From NCBI RefSeq assembly GCF_019320115.1, contig NC_089585.1, positions 141,841,426-141,905,425 of the forward strand: a stretch of 64,000 nucleotides of DNA, in the 5' to 3' direction. The notes under the pieces are model-generated. The model did not search any database. It was not told the DNA's origin and was given only the letters and a program-made list of their open reading frames with translations. Of this stretch, positions 11,215-25,296 are shown in pieces; position 1 is the stretch's first letter; every line of letters starts with the position of its first letter. The DNA is from Miscanthus floridulus. Its lineage: Eukaryota; Streptophyta; Magnoliopsida; Poales; Poaceae. A program made the translations under genes and the position numbers.

Positions 11215-12030
11215 AACGATGCAGGCCAGATTAGTTGGAAGTGGACAGCAGATGGAGAATACAGCACAAGCAGTGCCTACCAGACTCAGTTCGTTGGTGT
11301 CTACAGTAAGATGAGACTAACTCCAATTTGGAAGGCTAGAGCGGAGCACAAATGTCGATTCTTTGCGTGGACTTTGATGCATAAGAAAATTCTCACCGCA
11401 ATCAACCTATTCAAGAGAGGATGGACCGATGACACTGATCTTGACTGTAAGCTCTGCGGTAATGAGCCGAAAACTCCGGTGCACCTTTGCAAGGACTGCC
11501 CTTATACCAAAGAGGTTTGGGCCACACTGAGACGGTGGTTTGATCTTTCGGCACTAGATTCAGTTAGCGATTCAGGTTCGCTACACGCTTACTGGTGGAG
11601 GTGCCGGCGAAAATTTGAGAAGAGACAGAGAAGGATGGCATTTTCATCTATTGGTGGTGGTCTGGTGGAATATATGGAAGGAAAGGAATAGAAGAATTTT
11701 CCAACAAGAATCTCTAAACCCAACACATGTGGCTACCCTGTGCAAGGACGATGTTCTGTCGGTTGGCTTTGGCACCAAGGAATGAAGCGCCTCAACCGGA
11801 TTAGTGAGATATTTTTCTTTAGACAGTCTTCCTTCCAGTTATGGTACGGTGCTAGCAAGCCTTCTCCCCCAGCGTTGTTTGGGTGCTTCTTTAGTTTTTT
11901 TGGGTATTTTTAGTCTAAGTTGTTTTTTTGTTGCCAGTTGGGGAGGAGCCGCCGGGTGATGTAAATCTTTGTACAGTTTTTACCTTGCAAGGCTTTTGCC
12001 GTCCGTTCTAAAAAAACGATGCAGGCCAGA
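11215..12030 (+). mobile_element. 5'-truncated L1-type LINE with 16-bp target duplications (copy 1)
   Basis: The 16-bp AACGATGCAGGCCAGA occurs at 11,215-11,230 and again at 12,015-12,030, directly after a short A-run. Between them (11,231-12,014) lies the 3' end of a LINE: the last part of ORF2, a 3' UTR and a poly(A) tail. This is a textbook 5'-truncated target-primed insertion on the plus strand. Copy 2 has the same structure, so the insertion predates the duplication. Confidence 0.92.
11231..11783 (+). pseudogene. LINE ORF2 C-terminal zinc-binding domain (copy 1)
   Basis: The frame begins SWKWTADGEYSTSSAYQ and includes HKCRFFAWTLMHKKI and CKLCGNEPKTPVHLCKDC, the CxxC-x8-H-x4-C module of the zf-RVT domain found at the C-terminus of plant L1-type reverse transcriptases. 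An extra G near 11,649, absent in copy 2, shifts the frame before the natural stop. RT and endonuclease domains are lost by 5' truncation. It is fused in frame to unrelated upstream sequence; that fusion has no meaning. Confidence 0.85.
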
Positions 12031-12081
12031 CCTGCTATACATATATATACTGTAATTGTACAAGTACATGATTATATAATA

Positions 12082-12540
12082 CTAGATAGCGTGTCTGTAT
12101 GTTGCTACGGGACAACTAAATCTTTTGTACTAAAAACACACGGATCGCATATAAGATAACAATACTGTTAAATTAAATACCGACGTTAAAAAGCAAAGTT
12201 CGTGAAATTAACACGGTCATGGAGAGCGCGGCGTCGCAGGCTCACAAACTCTACTGTATAGACTTTTTCGTGATATGGCTAAGATAATATTTTATATCGG
12301 CAGAAAGAATTCTCCGATATCCATTTCTTTCGTGCGCCAATAAATCCATGCATGAATAAGTTCCGCTGCATCTCCATATAATCATGTACACACATGTTCA
12401 AGTATATATGTAAATATTAGTGCCTGTCGCATGGATAATACTGCGTGTCTTAAAAAATCTCTCATAAAATTTTAAAACAAAGTATGTTATACTCACCGTA
12501 TAAATGTATGTGGCTTTAGGACTATTCCACACAGACATAT
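12082..12540 (+). mobile_element. Left end of TIR transposon, truncated at the duplication junction (copy 1)
   Basis: CTAGATAGCGTGTCTG at 12,082 matches the left terminus of the complete element at 25,297. The match continues to CACAGACATAT at 12,540, where sequence switches to gypsy gag. Only the terminal inverted repeat and a little subterminal sequence remain; the HSP70 fragment is absent. Confidence 0.85.
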
Positions 12541-13617
12541 GCGAGCCCTCCGCCGGGCTGCTCCGCCATCACCATGACCCCGCTGCTCTTACTTGAGAGT
12601 GTCTCAAAGCTACTGCAGAAGGAGTCGGTCTTGTTCGACCTTGGCCTGAAGCTCACGGAGCTGCTCCAGGTTAAGGCGTCGAAGTTCCTCGTGGGTAGGG
12701 TTCTCGTTCCGCGCTGCCGGGGGCTCGACGCATGGAGGTGTGGCATCGCCTGCCCCTCGTGGTGTGGAGATCGATTGCCTGCACCTTTGTCCTCATCGCT
12801 CGCTCTCGGCATCCGAGCTCAATGTTGAAGCACTCACGAGTGGGATCGTAAGTGTCTTCGTCATCGGAGTCGGAGTAGCCGAAGCAGTAGTCGCTCGTGG
12901 CCATGAAGCGACGCATGGCTTCAGGGTCGCAAAGCCAGGAGAAGTCCGCTCCGGCCCACGCCTCGTCCTCCTCCGAGGAGTCAGCGGGGTGTGGGTCGAG
13001 GTTGTGGCGATGAGGTCGAGGGTGAAACGTTGGTGGTGTCCTGAGGGCTCCGCGTGAGCGGAAGCGTAGGCGGAAGCATAGGCGACGGCGGCATTGCTCA
13101 ACCCGAAGGGGTACGGGGATGGTGCCATCGCTGGGCTCCACTCCACCGGAGTCGACTCCTCAAGAGGTGGCGGGCAGAGCTTGATGACGGGGCGTCGCTG
13201 CATGCCACCGGCGTCTCTCCCTTACATAGGCTTAAGCTAGACAGGTCCCCAGCTAGGGACTCTGTACCAAACAGCCGGGTATGGGGGGTACTGGCAGAGC
13301 GCATGTGCTCGCCCTAAGGCTTGCGCGGTGTCCGGGTGGTCCCGCCCACGTCGTGCCTGGCGAGCATGACAGAGCGTGCGGCCCGGGCGCCGCCTGCGCC
13401 TGGGCTGCTGGGCGTGGATGTTCGTCGGCGGTCGGTGGGGCTCTTGGGGTTGAGGAGTACCATATCGTACTCACATCCTAGACCACTATGAATTCTAGGC
13501 TCCCGAACCAGATCACCGTGTCGAGACGCAAGTGGTTGCACGGGGTCCTGCCATCCGGAACTTGTTGGGGATGACTAAGCTGACAGCCGCAGTATGTCCC
13601 CTACCTGGCGCGCCAAC
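12541..13617 (-). pseudogene. Ty3/gypsy gag leader remnant (copy 2, longer)
   Basis: The minus strand after the LTR end at 13,618 carries the TGGCGCGCCAGGTAGGGG-type primer site, an ATG at 13,554 with the MADPVQPL-like leader (frameshifted by 1-bp indels), then PFGLSNAAVAYASAYASAHA and, in another frame, ADFSWLCDPEAMRRFMATSD and YDPTRECFNIE. Such acidic spacer motifs resemble the gag leader of the element at 53.5 kb (FSFGLRNAAATVSHL, SRECFMAETPEG). The gene stops at 12,541 where it is joined to a transposon. Confidence 0.75.
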
Positions 13618-13958
13618 TGTTGGTGTTTTGGACCGGTGGGCCTCAACCGGCTAGTGAAAGTATACTACGTGCCCCTAATCCCAGATGGTGATGCAAAGAG
13701 ACACAGGTTTATACTGGTTCAGGCAATAGGTGCCCTACGTCCAGTCTGAGAGAGCGATCTTGTATTCCTTGCACCGAGATGCTTGTAGTAGGGGTTTACA
13801 AGCTGAGCGAGAGAGGGAGCTAGTCCTAGGTCTCTGCATGGAGCGGCGTGGGTTGCTTGAGATGTTGATCTCTTGCAGTGAGGGAGCATGTGTATTACAG
13901 AGTGTTGAGCGTTGCTGGCCCGTGTGTGTCCATCTCTAAAAGCGGCCCCGGTCACTCC

Positions 13959-13966
13959 CTTTTATA
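13959..13966 (-). promoter_or_regulatory. TATA box of the minus-strand LTR (copy 2)
   Basis: Minus-strand CTATAAAAGGGAG, identical to copy 1. Confidence 0.6.
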
Positions 13967-14519
13967 GTCGAAGGGAGGCAGCGGGGGCGGTACATGGATT
14001 TGCTACATGGCATTTTGTGAGCGGAGGCGGCATGTCCTGAGCCCTGTAGCTCATCACTGTGGCAGCATGGTCGTGGAGCGGCCCTGTCCTCGGGCCTGGA
14101 GCGGACGCGCCTGTCACGCCTGATCCGGTGCGACGTGGGAGGCTCCTGCTGGCTTGACGCAGGGTATGGTTGCATACTACAGACGACGTCCCGTCGCTGT
14201 ATGTTGACACGTAGAGACCCGGACATGACTCTCCACGCCACGCTAATCCTCGGAGCAGGGGTTAGGCAGCACAGTGCAGCACGGGTGTCAGTCATGGGCA
14301 CCTGTGCCGGCACAGGGCGGCCGGTAACCCCTGCCCCGTCCTGTCTCGGACGGCATGGCGTCGATGTGACTCACATCTCGTCAGCCACTCTGCTGTATCG
14401 AGCCGTCGTTCGCTGATGTCGCGGGAGTGGTTGAACGCGTAGTTGGACGTGACGTCCTGGCAAGAAGTCGGTCAAGGCGGAGGCAACGGGTTGTTGCCGA
14501 GCCGGCCTCGAGCGAGGCT

Positions 14520-14930
14520 GGAGAATCGTACCCTCGTCCAAGGCCTTACGGGCGGGGCCTTGGGAGAGTCGGAGAATCGGTACCTCGTCCGAGGCCTTAT
14601 GGGCGGGGCCTCGGGCGAGTTGGAGAATCGGTACCTCGTCCGAGGCCTTACGGGCGAGGCCTCGGGCGAGGCGGAGAATCGATATCTCATTCGAGGCCTT
14701 ACGGGTGGGGCCTCGAGCGAGTCGGAGAATCGGTACCTTGTCCGAGGCCTTACGTGTGCGGCCTCGGGCGTGGTGGAGAATCGGTACCTCGTCCGAGGCC
14801 TTACGTGAGGGGCCTCGGGCGAGGCAGAGAATCGATACCTCGTCGAGGCCTTACGTGCGGGGCTCGGGCGAGGCGGAGAATCAGTACCTCGTCCGAGGCC
14901 TACGGGCGGGGCCTCGAGCGTACTCGTCGA
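14520..14930 (-). repeat. 51-bp tandem repeat in LTR U3 (copy 2)
   Basis: Same array as 1323-1740, with 1-bp deletions in several units (for example CTCGTCGAGG for CTCGTCCGAGG) that break the 51-bp period. Confidence 0.85.
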
Positions 14931-15119
14931 GGCCTCACGGTTTCATTTTGGGGCCGAGCCCGCTTCGGGTGAGTCGGGATACTGTCCGAGGTGGGCCGGG
15001 TGATCCAGCCGAGCTCGGATAAGGTGGGGGTTTGCCGGTGGTTGTCTCTTGGCTTCGATATTTACAAGGTCTAAGCGATTTTTTCGGTCCTTGCTTAGGG
15101 GACCCTTTTTATGGTACCC

Positions 15120-15169
<50 letters not shown>

Positions 15170-15839
15170 GAAGGCTATAGGTATTGTGTTGTAGGCCTAT
15201 TTTGGGTTTGGGTTCCGCAATGGGTCTCCAGTTGGAGACAGCCTTAAAAAGGACGATACAGCCGGCGCGCTTAGCACACCGCACCACAGAATGAAATGAG
15301 CGGCGGCCTAATAGGCCCTGAAAGCTCCCAGGGTCCATTGCGCAACGATGCGCCCATGGAAACATGGACGGCCCAGGAGGCGTAAGACCAATCTCACAAG
15401 TTTCCTCTTTGGATGGATTTGGAATTGTCTTGTAATAAACTTTCCATATCTTTTCTTACAGTGTGCATGTGGTGTTCTTTCTCACCGTGCGTTTGGTTAA
15501 GGGACGAGTGATACTCCTATCTCTCTCTTTTTATTGGATTATCCCGTTTTAGTTTATGTTTGGTTTGACGAAATGATTCATTCATGTTTTGTGTTTGTTT
15601 CGAGGGATTTAGAGATATGGAGTGGATGTCGTTTTTCCTTCCATTACTAGCCGTTATGTGTGCATCCACCTATTGTCTATCGGTAATCCTAGGAATCATA
15701 CGTGTGTCCGTAGCTCTGCGTCGAACGCCCCTATTGGTGGACCCGATGTCTAGAAGGCTGTCAATCCTATCTATTCCTATACGCTCCCCTCCTGTCGCCC
15801 TCACATATTAAAAACACGCATAGCAGTAACTGCACTCCG

Positions 15840-17086
15840 TGACAGCGCGCTCTGCCACACCTCCTGCATGCCTTCCTCTCCACCGCACCTCCCGCTGGCC
15901 TTCCTCTCCACCGTCGCCATGCCGGCACCCGCCGTGGCGTGCTCCCCCCAGACCGCACAACCCGTGCTACCTCGTTGCGTGAGGTTGCACCCACCCAGCT
16001 GCTGTTGCCGGCTCCACCGCGGGCACTGCGTGCGCCCCTATCGTCGGGGGCAGTGCCGTTGCTCATCGGGGGGCACGCAGCCACCCGACCGCTGTCATTC
16101 CTCCTTCTCCACCGTGACCTGCACAGCCTGGATCTCACTGTGCAGTGCTTCGCCCGCCCGGCTTGCTGGGTTTTGCTGAAAGCGCATGTTGCAAGTGTAT
16201 GTTTCAAATATTTCAGAGGTACGTTGGAAATGTTTTAGATGCATATTGTCAAAAGTAGATCAGGATGTTGCATATGCTCAAATGGTTGTAACGTATGTTG
16301 TAAAGGTATGTTAACAATGTTTCATATGTGTTTTCGGACGTATGTTGTAAGTGTGTTTATCTGAATGTTGCATATGTTTCGCACATATGTTGCATAGTGT
16401 TTTATCTAGGATGTTGCAGTATGTTTGCAAAAGTTTTTCAAGTGTTTTCAGGTATTTTTTTCAAGTGTTTCAGAAGCATGTTGCAAGTTTGTGTTTCATT
16501 TGTTTCAGACATATGTTGCAAGTGTTTTTTCTCTGAATATTGTATATGTTGCAGTGGCTACACACATATATTAGAAGCATATGTCCAAGTATTTCATCTG
16601 TTTTATACGTATGTTGTAGCAAGCCCTCTATGTTGCAAGTGTTTCATGAGGCATAGTCGGTTCCAATTGGGCGGGCGAGCGCCGGGGGGCGCAGCAGCAG
16701 ACGCAGGCACGCAGCATGGCACGGGCAAGCAACAGCAGGGGCAAGCAGGGCGTGGCGAGCAGCACGGCGAGCATGCATGCTCCGATGCACGTCCGTGAGT
16801 GGGGGCAACCAGAGGGAGCGCGTGGGAGACAGCCACCTGACACGGGACCCGTTACAGAGACAGGGGCACTGGAGCGTTGCTGTTTTCCGCTGATCCATTT
16901 TGGCCGCCGGCAGGCCCAACTGACAACCGAGGGAGGTGGGCTCCACTAGCTGTCCGGGCCACACGCCGCAAGTGTGCAGGGGCGAGTGGGCCGCACCGGC
17001 GAGCACGCACTGGGTAACCTGGGTTGAGCGGCGGGCGCAACGCGGGTGTCTGGACGCGAGCTTCTGTCCGAACGTCCGGGCGCTAG
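15840..17086 (+). mobile_element. Helitron-like non-autonomous element 1 (copy 2; 5' end not defined)
   Basis: Same as 2641-3882. The terminus CTAG is at 17,083-17,086, preceded by the GC hairpin and followed by T. Small indels against copy 1 cluster at 16,100-16,460; the remainder is identical. Confidence 0.55.
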
Positions 17087-17688
17087 TAAACCAGATCATC
17101 TATAGACTCACCTATGTGTCACAGAATGCATCTATTTTTTCCGTCGATTTTATCTTTTTGCACAAAGTGTCCACAGGGCCACTCGCTCACGACACCAGCC
17201 AGCGAAGCTCCTTTCCCACAACGCCGCCCATGGAACTCAGCCACGACACCTGCGGAGCTGGGCGACCAAGGCGCCCGCTGGAGACGACACCGTAAGCTGT
17301 GCAAGAGGGATACCGGGTTCCTTGGTTTCGGTGGGGCGTATTTGCCTCGTATCTGAGATGAATATTTTGGTTGTGGGGGAAGATCGAGTGTCCTTCCCTC
17401 ATCATCATCTCCAATCTAAATAAGCAACATCAACCAAAAAAAAAGTATCATTCCATTGTATCCCGTCCGCCCACTTATCCAAAGACATGCTTAGTTGGTT
17501 AATGTGCTAGCTTTTGAACGCTTCAAGTAGGTTGTACCGTTTCCCATCTATATTAGCCAGAAAGTAGCCGAAATTTCATTTCCAAAAAATCTTGTTTATT
17601 CATGCAAAGATGCAAATGGGATGTACAAAAGCATAAAAGAAGATACTCCGATCCATAGGAGAACCTGATACAACAACATACTAAAGGA

Positions 17689-17990
17689 TTAGGCCAGACC
17701 CTTTAGTTTTTCTTTCACAATGCGATCTAACTTCCTCCCCATCTCTTCGCTCATGTGATTCTGCCAATCACCCACCTTTCCTTTCCTAAAGTATGCTGAA
17801 TTCTCAATAACCATGTTGCCGTGTCTAAAGAACTCTCCTGTTTTGTTGACATACAGGCTACTAAGCTTCTCAAAGTTGCACAACCTCACCATTTCCTCAG
17901 GTACCCCGTCCTCTTCTTCCTTGGTACAAAATGGGACACCAATGAATGCTGCGATCTTCATGACATATTTCACATGTATATATTCAAAGT
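17689..17990 (-). pseudogene. Sulfotransferase C-terminal fragment (copy 2)
   Basis: Same fragment as 4477-4785, with the RKGKVGDWQNHM motif. One T is missing from the TTTT run near 17,701, so the frame ends KLKGLA instead of the family-type KLKGSGL. The LSSLYVNKTG segment here has the usual family length, unlike copy 1. Confidence 0.85.
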
Positions 17991-19697
17991 AAAGTTAACA
18001 GACATATCACGCACTAGTAACATAAACAACTTCACTAGGAATATAAGCATTTGACGAAACTTCATGAAGTCATCAAAATCGACGTATCACGCACTAGTAA
18101 GTACCGACATTTGTAAACTAGTATCTATACCCAAAATCCCTAACTAAATAACTAACTATAAACTAAATAATAAATAGCTAATCAATCCCTAAACCTAAAA
18201 TCCTAACCTCAAACCTAAAAATTACCTACGTAAATCACAAACAAATTCACTAACCTAACTATCCTAAATCACTAACTATCATAAATCAATAACAATACTA
18301 TATTACTAATTATCCTATATTCAATAATCTAACTATCCTAAAACCCTAACTATCCTGTATTACTAATTATCCTAAATCACTAATTATCCTAAAACAATAA
18401 TAATCAAAATAACATAAAATCGTACCTTAGGAGCGGGCGGCCTTGACGCGCCGGCGTTCGTGGCGCGGCCGGCGCGGGCGGGCGCGGCGTGGGCGGGCGC
18501 GGCCGCGTGCGGGTGGCTGGCGGCGGGCGGGCGGGCGGGTGCGGGCGAGGGGCTCGCTCGCGATATTGATTCGGCTCTGCCGCGCCACGGATCAGGGCGC
18601 GGCAGTGCCGCGCTAAGATCGGTGGCGCGGCAGGCCCTGCCCCTGTCAGCGGTCAGCGATTCCGGTCGCCGCCACGTCAGCCCTCTGCCGCGCCACCATG
18701 CATGGCGCGGCACAGGCATTTGGCCGCGCCAGGGCAATAGACGCGGCCAAAAGTGTTAGTTTTTTTAAAAAAACGACTGTGTTAGATTTAAAATTAGTTT
18801 TCAAAAAGTGTTAAAATTAAAAAAAATCACGAGAGCGAGAGCCAACGCCAACTGGCCAAGACACGACGCACCTCACCGCTCTCGGTGTGCGGGTGCAGTT
18901 GGTGGTTGTTTGGTTGGCGTCAGCGTTCAAAAATTTGGCGAAATTTCGGTGGTGGCCGAAAAAAAAATCCGAAATTTTCTATGTGGTATATAACTCTAGA
19001 ATTATATTTTCTATTGTTTATATTGCATATTCTTCTATTTAATAAAGGTGTAGTCGTAAATCATAATATCTGTTTAGATATATTTATTTAAAAAAACATA
19101 TTTCATGTGTTAGTCTCTAAAAAAATTCGGCGAAATATTTTGTGAAATTCGACAATTTCGGTGATGGCCGAAATTTTTGCGGCACCTACCGAAATTAAAA
19201 ACCTTGGCTGGCGTGTTCAGTCGATGAGAAACCGCCACGCACAAGACGCGCCCAACCCGGCTCTCGTGCGTGCGCTGTACACGCGGCTGCATTGCTCGCT
19301 TGCTCGCTCTCGGGTGTCTAACGTACGTCTCCTCGCTTCAAATTGGCGAATTCCTTGTGTACTTGCTCATGAGTTGGACAGAATTTGCTTGCATCTTTAC
19401 CTCTGTACCGGAGATTTCAGTCTTCTTAATCTCCCAAGTCCCAATTTCCGAATGTTTTTTAACTACAAGCGTTTTGCGTTTTAGGTAGCTTGACCAATTT
19501 GGAAAATCGCACCAAGATTCGAATCAGTTTGGCCGACTTTCGGCCTAGTCCACCCTTTTTACCAGTAGCACCAGTGGCTGATTTTTTTTGTCCACAGGAG
19601 TTTGGGCTTGTCCCCCAAGCGCGAAAAATTTGATAGTGATCTTAAGCCTCTACCCCTCATGATTTAAGACTTTCTTTCCCTTCTTCGATCGATCTTC

Positions 19698-20386
19698 TGG
19701 GTACGTTTCGAGTGTTTTCAGTTGTTTTATAGGTATGTTGCAAAAGTATATCATGATGTTGCATACGTTGCAATGGTTGTACACTTATGCTGCAAACATC
19801 TGTCCCTAATGTTTCATCTGTTTTTCAGATGTACGTTGCAAGTGTGTTTATCTGAAAGTTGTGTATGTTTTACACATATGTTGCAAATGTTTTATACGTA
19901 AGTTGCGTATGTGTTGCAAAGGTTTTCAAGTGTTTCATGTGTTTTTGCAACTGTTTCAGGTGCATGTTTCAAATGTTCCATCTGTCTTTAGACGTATGCT
20001 GCAAATATTTCATCCGGATGTTTCGAAAGTATATCGGGTGTTGCACATGTTGCAATGGCGCCAGTGGCTGGCGGCCAGCGCCCGTAAGGCTTCGGCTCCT
20101 ACCTTGCACCTTCCTCGTGCGGCGCGCTTGCCCTCTCCTCTCCCTCACCTCTCTTTCATTCCCTCCATCTCGCCACGCGCGGTGGTTCGAGCTCGGCGGG
20201 AAACCCTACCCAACGAGCACGCAAACGCCCGCGGAGGTGGTGGCCCCAGGTGGGCCGACGGCAGTGTGATGCTCGCGTAGTAGCCCCGGAGCAAGCTGAG
20301 GTCCGCACCATCCACTAGCTACGTGCAGGAAACAAGCAACCGTGGGTGTCCGGACACGGGCCTCCGCCCGGACGCCCGGGCGCTAG
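19698..20386 (+). mobile_element. Helitron-like non-autonomous element 2 (copy 2; 5' end not defined)
   Basis: Same as 6490-7178. The terminal CTAG is at 20,383-20,386 after the perfect GCCCGG/CCGGGC stem and is followed by T. Body identical to copy 1. Confidence 0.55.
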
Positions 20387-21215
20387 TGACGCCGAGTAAA
20401 CAAAGCAAATATTGCATTGCATGCATTGCATACACAGTTTTAGTATGCGATGCGGATGATTTCCTTTCCTGCACTTACTATAAATAAATAATATAGATAT
20501 TTTTATTATTACTATAGTACAGTAATAGTAAAAAATAAAAAGGGAAAGAAGTGAAGGCAGGCAGCTTTTGCTTGGTTGAAAAAGTCCACTATTAACTCCC
20601 TCAACTTTCGCGAAAGTATATTTTTTCTCCCTGAACTCCAAAACCAGGCCAAAACACCTCCTCAACTTTTAAAACCATTTATATTGCCTCCCTGGCCCGG
20701 TTATAAGCGGCTTTGAAGGTGGTTTTGTCTTTTTCTTTTTTATTTATTTCGGCTGAATCTTTGAAAAATCATAGTAAATCACAGAAAAATTATAAAATAG
20801 AAAATCTAATTTTTTTGGACTCCACATGAGTAGATCTACACAATGAACATATAATATAGTATGCTTTAGTACAAAGTTTTTGCTGTAGCTTTAGATCTAT
20901 GCTTTAAATGGAATAATTCATAGCTGCAGTTTCTATGGTCCAATTATGATGAAATTTTTATGGTGAGGCTAATAATTGTATGCTTAAATTAGTAGTAAAA
21001 ATTTCATACTTATTGGATCATGTACAATTAGTATAGATTTTATTTAGGTTTATGCTTGCTAAATATAAACAAGAGTTGTTAAGTTTTCTTGAGTGGAAAC
21101 CGGACAAAAAAAAAACCAAACGAAATTCACATACAACTCCACATAATAACGTTATAGTAAACCACTTAGGAAGTAGTTACTATAATCTTATAAATTAACA
21201 TAGTAATTATCGTAA

Positions 21216-21342
21216 CTCAAAGTGGCTACAGAATAAGTTATTTTATAGCCAGCTACAGGGTAGTAGTTATATATATATAACTACTATATAACTACTACCC
21301 TGTAGCTGGCTACAAAATAACTTATTCTGTAGCCACTTTGAG
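21216..21342. repeat. Near-perfect palindrome of Micron-like ends (copy 2)
   Basis: Identical to 8001-8127. Confidence 0.85.
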
Positions 21343-21344
21343 AG

Positions 21345-21790
21345 GCAGCAGAAGAACATAACATACTGCAAGCTAATTAAGGTAGATTTAGTACTATATT
21401 ATACTAGTACTAGCTACCTAGCTAGTAGCTAGGCTGCTGCTGCATGCATTCAGGGAGGAGAAGATCCGTGCAAGGAAGTACTTGACAAGCAGGATGAAGC
21501 AGCCGAGGCTGCCCATGATGCCCCCAGAGACCGTACCGCCTGTGCACGGCCACTGTGGGGCCAGCCGCCCCTGCTCGGACCCATGGCGAGCGCCACCATG
21601 TCGACGACGGACACCCCCACGAGCCCGACGCCGGAAAACAGAGACATCACCTCCTTAACCCAGTCCATTGTCGGTCGGCGGTGGTTCAGATGCTGCCCGC
21701 CTGCTCGTCCTTGCACTCGGCCTCCTGATGGGTGGTTCTCTACATCCTCCTCCTCCTTCCATAGCCAATTAGCCAATTAGCCATATATAG
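21345..21790. repeat. Intra-unit direct repeat, first member (copy 2)
   Basis: Equivalent of 8130-8575; its partner in this copy is 23,975-24,427. Contains the frameshifted small ORF at 21,450-21,773 (minus). Confidence 0.8.
21450..21773 (-). pseudogene. Unrecognised small ORF, frameshifted copy (copy 2)
   Basis: Identical to 8235-8558, including the C-run deletion, so that deletion predates the large duplication. Confidence 0.4.
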
Positions 21791-21848
21791 GCACCAGTGT
21801 GCTACCCTACCCACCAGTTATTAGAAAGCCTGTGCACGACCATAACAG

Positions 21849-21928
<80 letters not shown>

Positions 21929-22146
21929 CAGTAGCCAGCTACAAAATAAGTTATTCCGTAGTCACCTCTATTTATGATAATGTCAATACATATTTACGAT
22001 AGGTGGGTTACTATAACACATGAAGATATTTACCATAACATTACAATAAACCACTTAGTATGGAGTTACTATAATCTCGTAAATTAACATAGTAATTATC
22101 ATAACTCAAGTGGCTACAGAATAAGTTATTTTGTAGCCAGCTACAT

Positions 22147-22175
<29 letters not shown>
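21849..22175. mobile_element. Micron-like MITE with flanking (TA)n (copy 2)
   Basis: Equivalent of 8636-8963: (TA)n at 21,849-21,923, element body to about 22,150, then (TA)n. Tract lengths differ slightly between copies. Confidence 0.6.
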
Positions 22176-22177
<2 letters not shown>

Positions 22178-22248
22178 GTCCATAGCTAGCTACAGAATAC
22201 CATATTCTGTAGCCGGACCAAAACTTACGAACTCAAGACCCACCGCAA

Positions 22249-23951
<1,703 letters not shown>

Positions 23952-24048
23952 AGATACGCAGCACAGCAGCAGGAGGCAGCAGAAGAACATAACATAATGC
24001 AAGCTAATTAAGGTAGATTTAGTACTATATTATACTAGTACCAGCTAC

Positions 24049-24411
24049 CTAGCTAGTAGCTAGGCTGCTGCTGCATGCATGCAGGAAGGAGAAGATCCGT
24101 GCAAGGAAGTACTTGACAAGCAGGATGAAGCAGCCGAGGCTGCCCATGATGCCCCCCAGAGACCGTACCGCCTGTGCACGGCCACTGTGGGGCCAGCCGC
24201 CCCTGCTCGGACCCATGACGAGCGCCACCATGTCGACGACGGACACCCCCACGAGCCCGACGCCGGAAAACAGAGACATCACCTCCTTAACCCAGTCCAT
24301 TGTCGGTCGGCGGTGGTTCAGATGCTGCCCGCCTGCTCGTCGTTGCACTCGGCCTCCTGATGGGTGGTTCTCTACATCCTCCTCCTCCTCCTTCCATAGC
24401 CAATTAGCCAT
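24049..24411 (-). CDS. Unrecognised small ORF with hydrophobic C-terminus (copy 2)
   Basis: Identical in sequence to 10,836-11,198; MANWLW start at 24,409-24,411. Unknown family. Conservation between copies says nothing about selection because the whole unit is nearly identical. Confidence 0.35.
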   Translation of the reverse strand: MANWLWKEEEEDVENHPSGGRVQRRAGGQHLNHRRPTMDWVKEVMSLFSGVGLVGVSVVDMVALVMGPSRGGWPHSGRAQAVRSLGGIMGSLGCFILLVKYFLARIFSFLHACSSSLATS

Positions 24412-24427
24412 ATATAGGCAGCCAGGC

Positions 24428-25245
24428 AACGATGCAGGCCAGATTAGTTGGAAGTGGACAGCAGATGGAGAATACAGCACAAGCAGTGCCTACCAGACTC
24501 AGTTCGTTGGTGTCTACAGTAAGATGAGACTAACTCCAATTTGGAAGGCTAGAGCGGAGCACAAATGTCGATTCTTTGCGTGGACTTTGATGCATAAGAA
24601 AATTCTCACCGCAATCAACCTATTCAAGAGAGGATGGACCGATGACACTGATCTTGACTGTAAGCTCTGCGGTAATGAGCCGAAAACTCCGGTGCACCTT
24701 TGCAAGGACTGCCCTTATACCAAAGAGGTTTGGGCCACACTGAGACGGTGGTTTGATCTTTCGGCACTAGATTCAGTTAGCGATTCAGGTTCGCTACACG
24801 CTTACTGGTGGAGGTGCCGGCGAAAATTTGAGAAGAGACAGAGAAGGATGGCATTTTCATCTATTGTGGTGGTCTGGTGGAATATATGGAAGGAAAGGAA
24901 TAGAAGAATTTTCCAACAAGAATCTCTAAACCCAACACATGTGGCTACCCTGTGCAAGGACGATGTTCTGTCGGTTGGCTTTGGCACCAAGGAATGAAGC
25001 GCCTCAACCGGATTAGTGAGATATTTTTCTTTAGACAGTCTTCCTTCCAGTTATGGTACGGTGCTAGCAAGCCTTCTCCCCCAGCGTTGTTTGGGTGCTT
25101 CTTTAGTTTTTTTCGGGTATTTTTAGTCTAAGTTGTTTTTTTTGTTGCCAGTTGGGGAGGAGCCGCCGGGTGACGTAAATATTTGTACAGTTTTTACATT
25201 GCAAGGCTTTTGCCGTCCGTTCTAAAAAAAATGATGCAGGCCAGA
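24428..25245 (+). mobile_element. 5'-truncated L1-type LINE with target duplications (copy 2)
   Basis: Left target duplication AACGATGCAGGCCAGA at 24,428-24,443. The right copy after the A-run (25,230-25,245) reads AATGATGCAGGCCAGA, a C-to-T change relative to copy 1. ORF2 tail, 3' UTR and poly(A) as in copy 1. Confidence 0.9.
24444..24997 (+). pseudogene. LINE ORF2 C-terminal zinc-binding domain, intact tail (copy 2)
   Basis: Frame open to a natural stop at 24,995-24,997. It contains the CKLCGNEPKTPVHLCKDC zinc motif and then RMAFSSIVVVWWNIWKERNR, which is the usual continuation of plant LINE proteins and is lost in copy 1 through a 1-bp insertion. N-terminal two thirds missing by 5' truncation. 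Confidence 0.85.
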
Positions 25246-25296
25246 CCTGCTATACATATATATACTGTAATTGTACAAGTACATGATTATATAATA

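Larger units (their letters stand above)
13618..15123 (-). mobile_element. LTR of minus-strand Ty3/gypsy element (copy 2)
   Basis: Same LTR as 420-1931, with ends TGTCGGGTACC and CACCAACA on the minus strand. It is about 6 bp shorter through many scattered 1-bp gains and losses, several inside the 51-bp repeats. This is not the second LTR of one element, because it has the same orientation and the same gag flank as copy 1. Confidence 0.85.
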
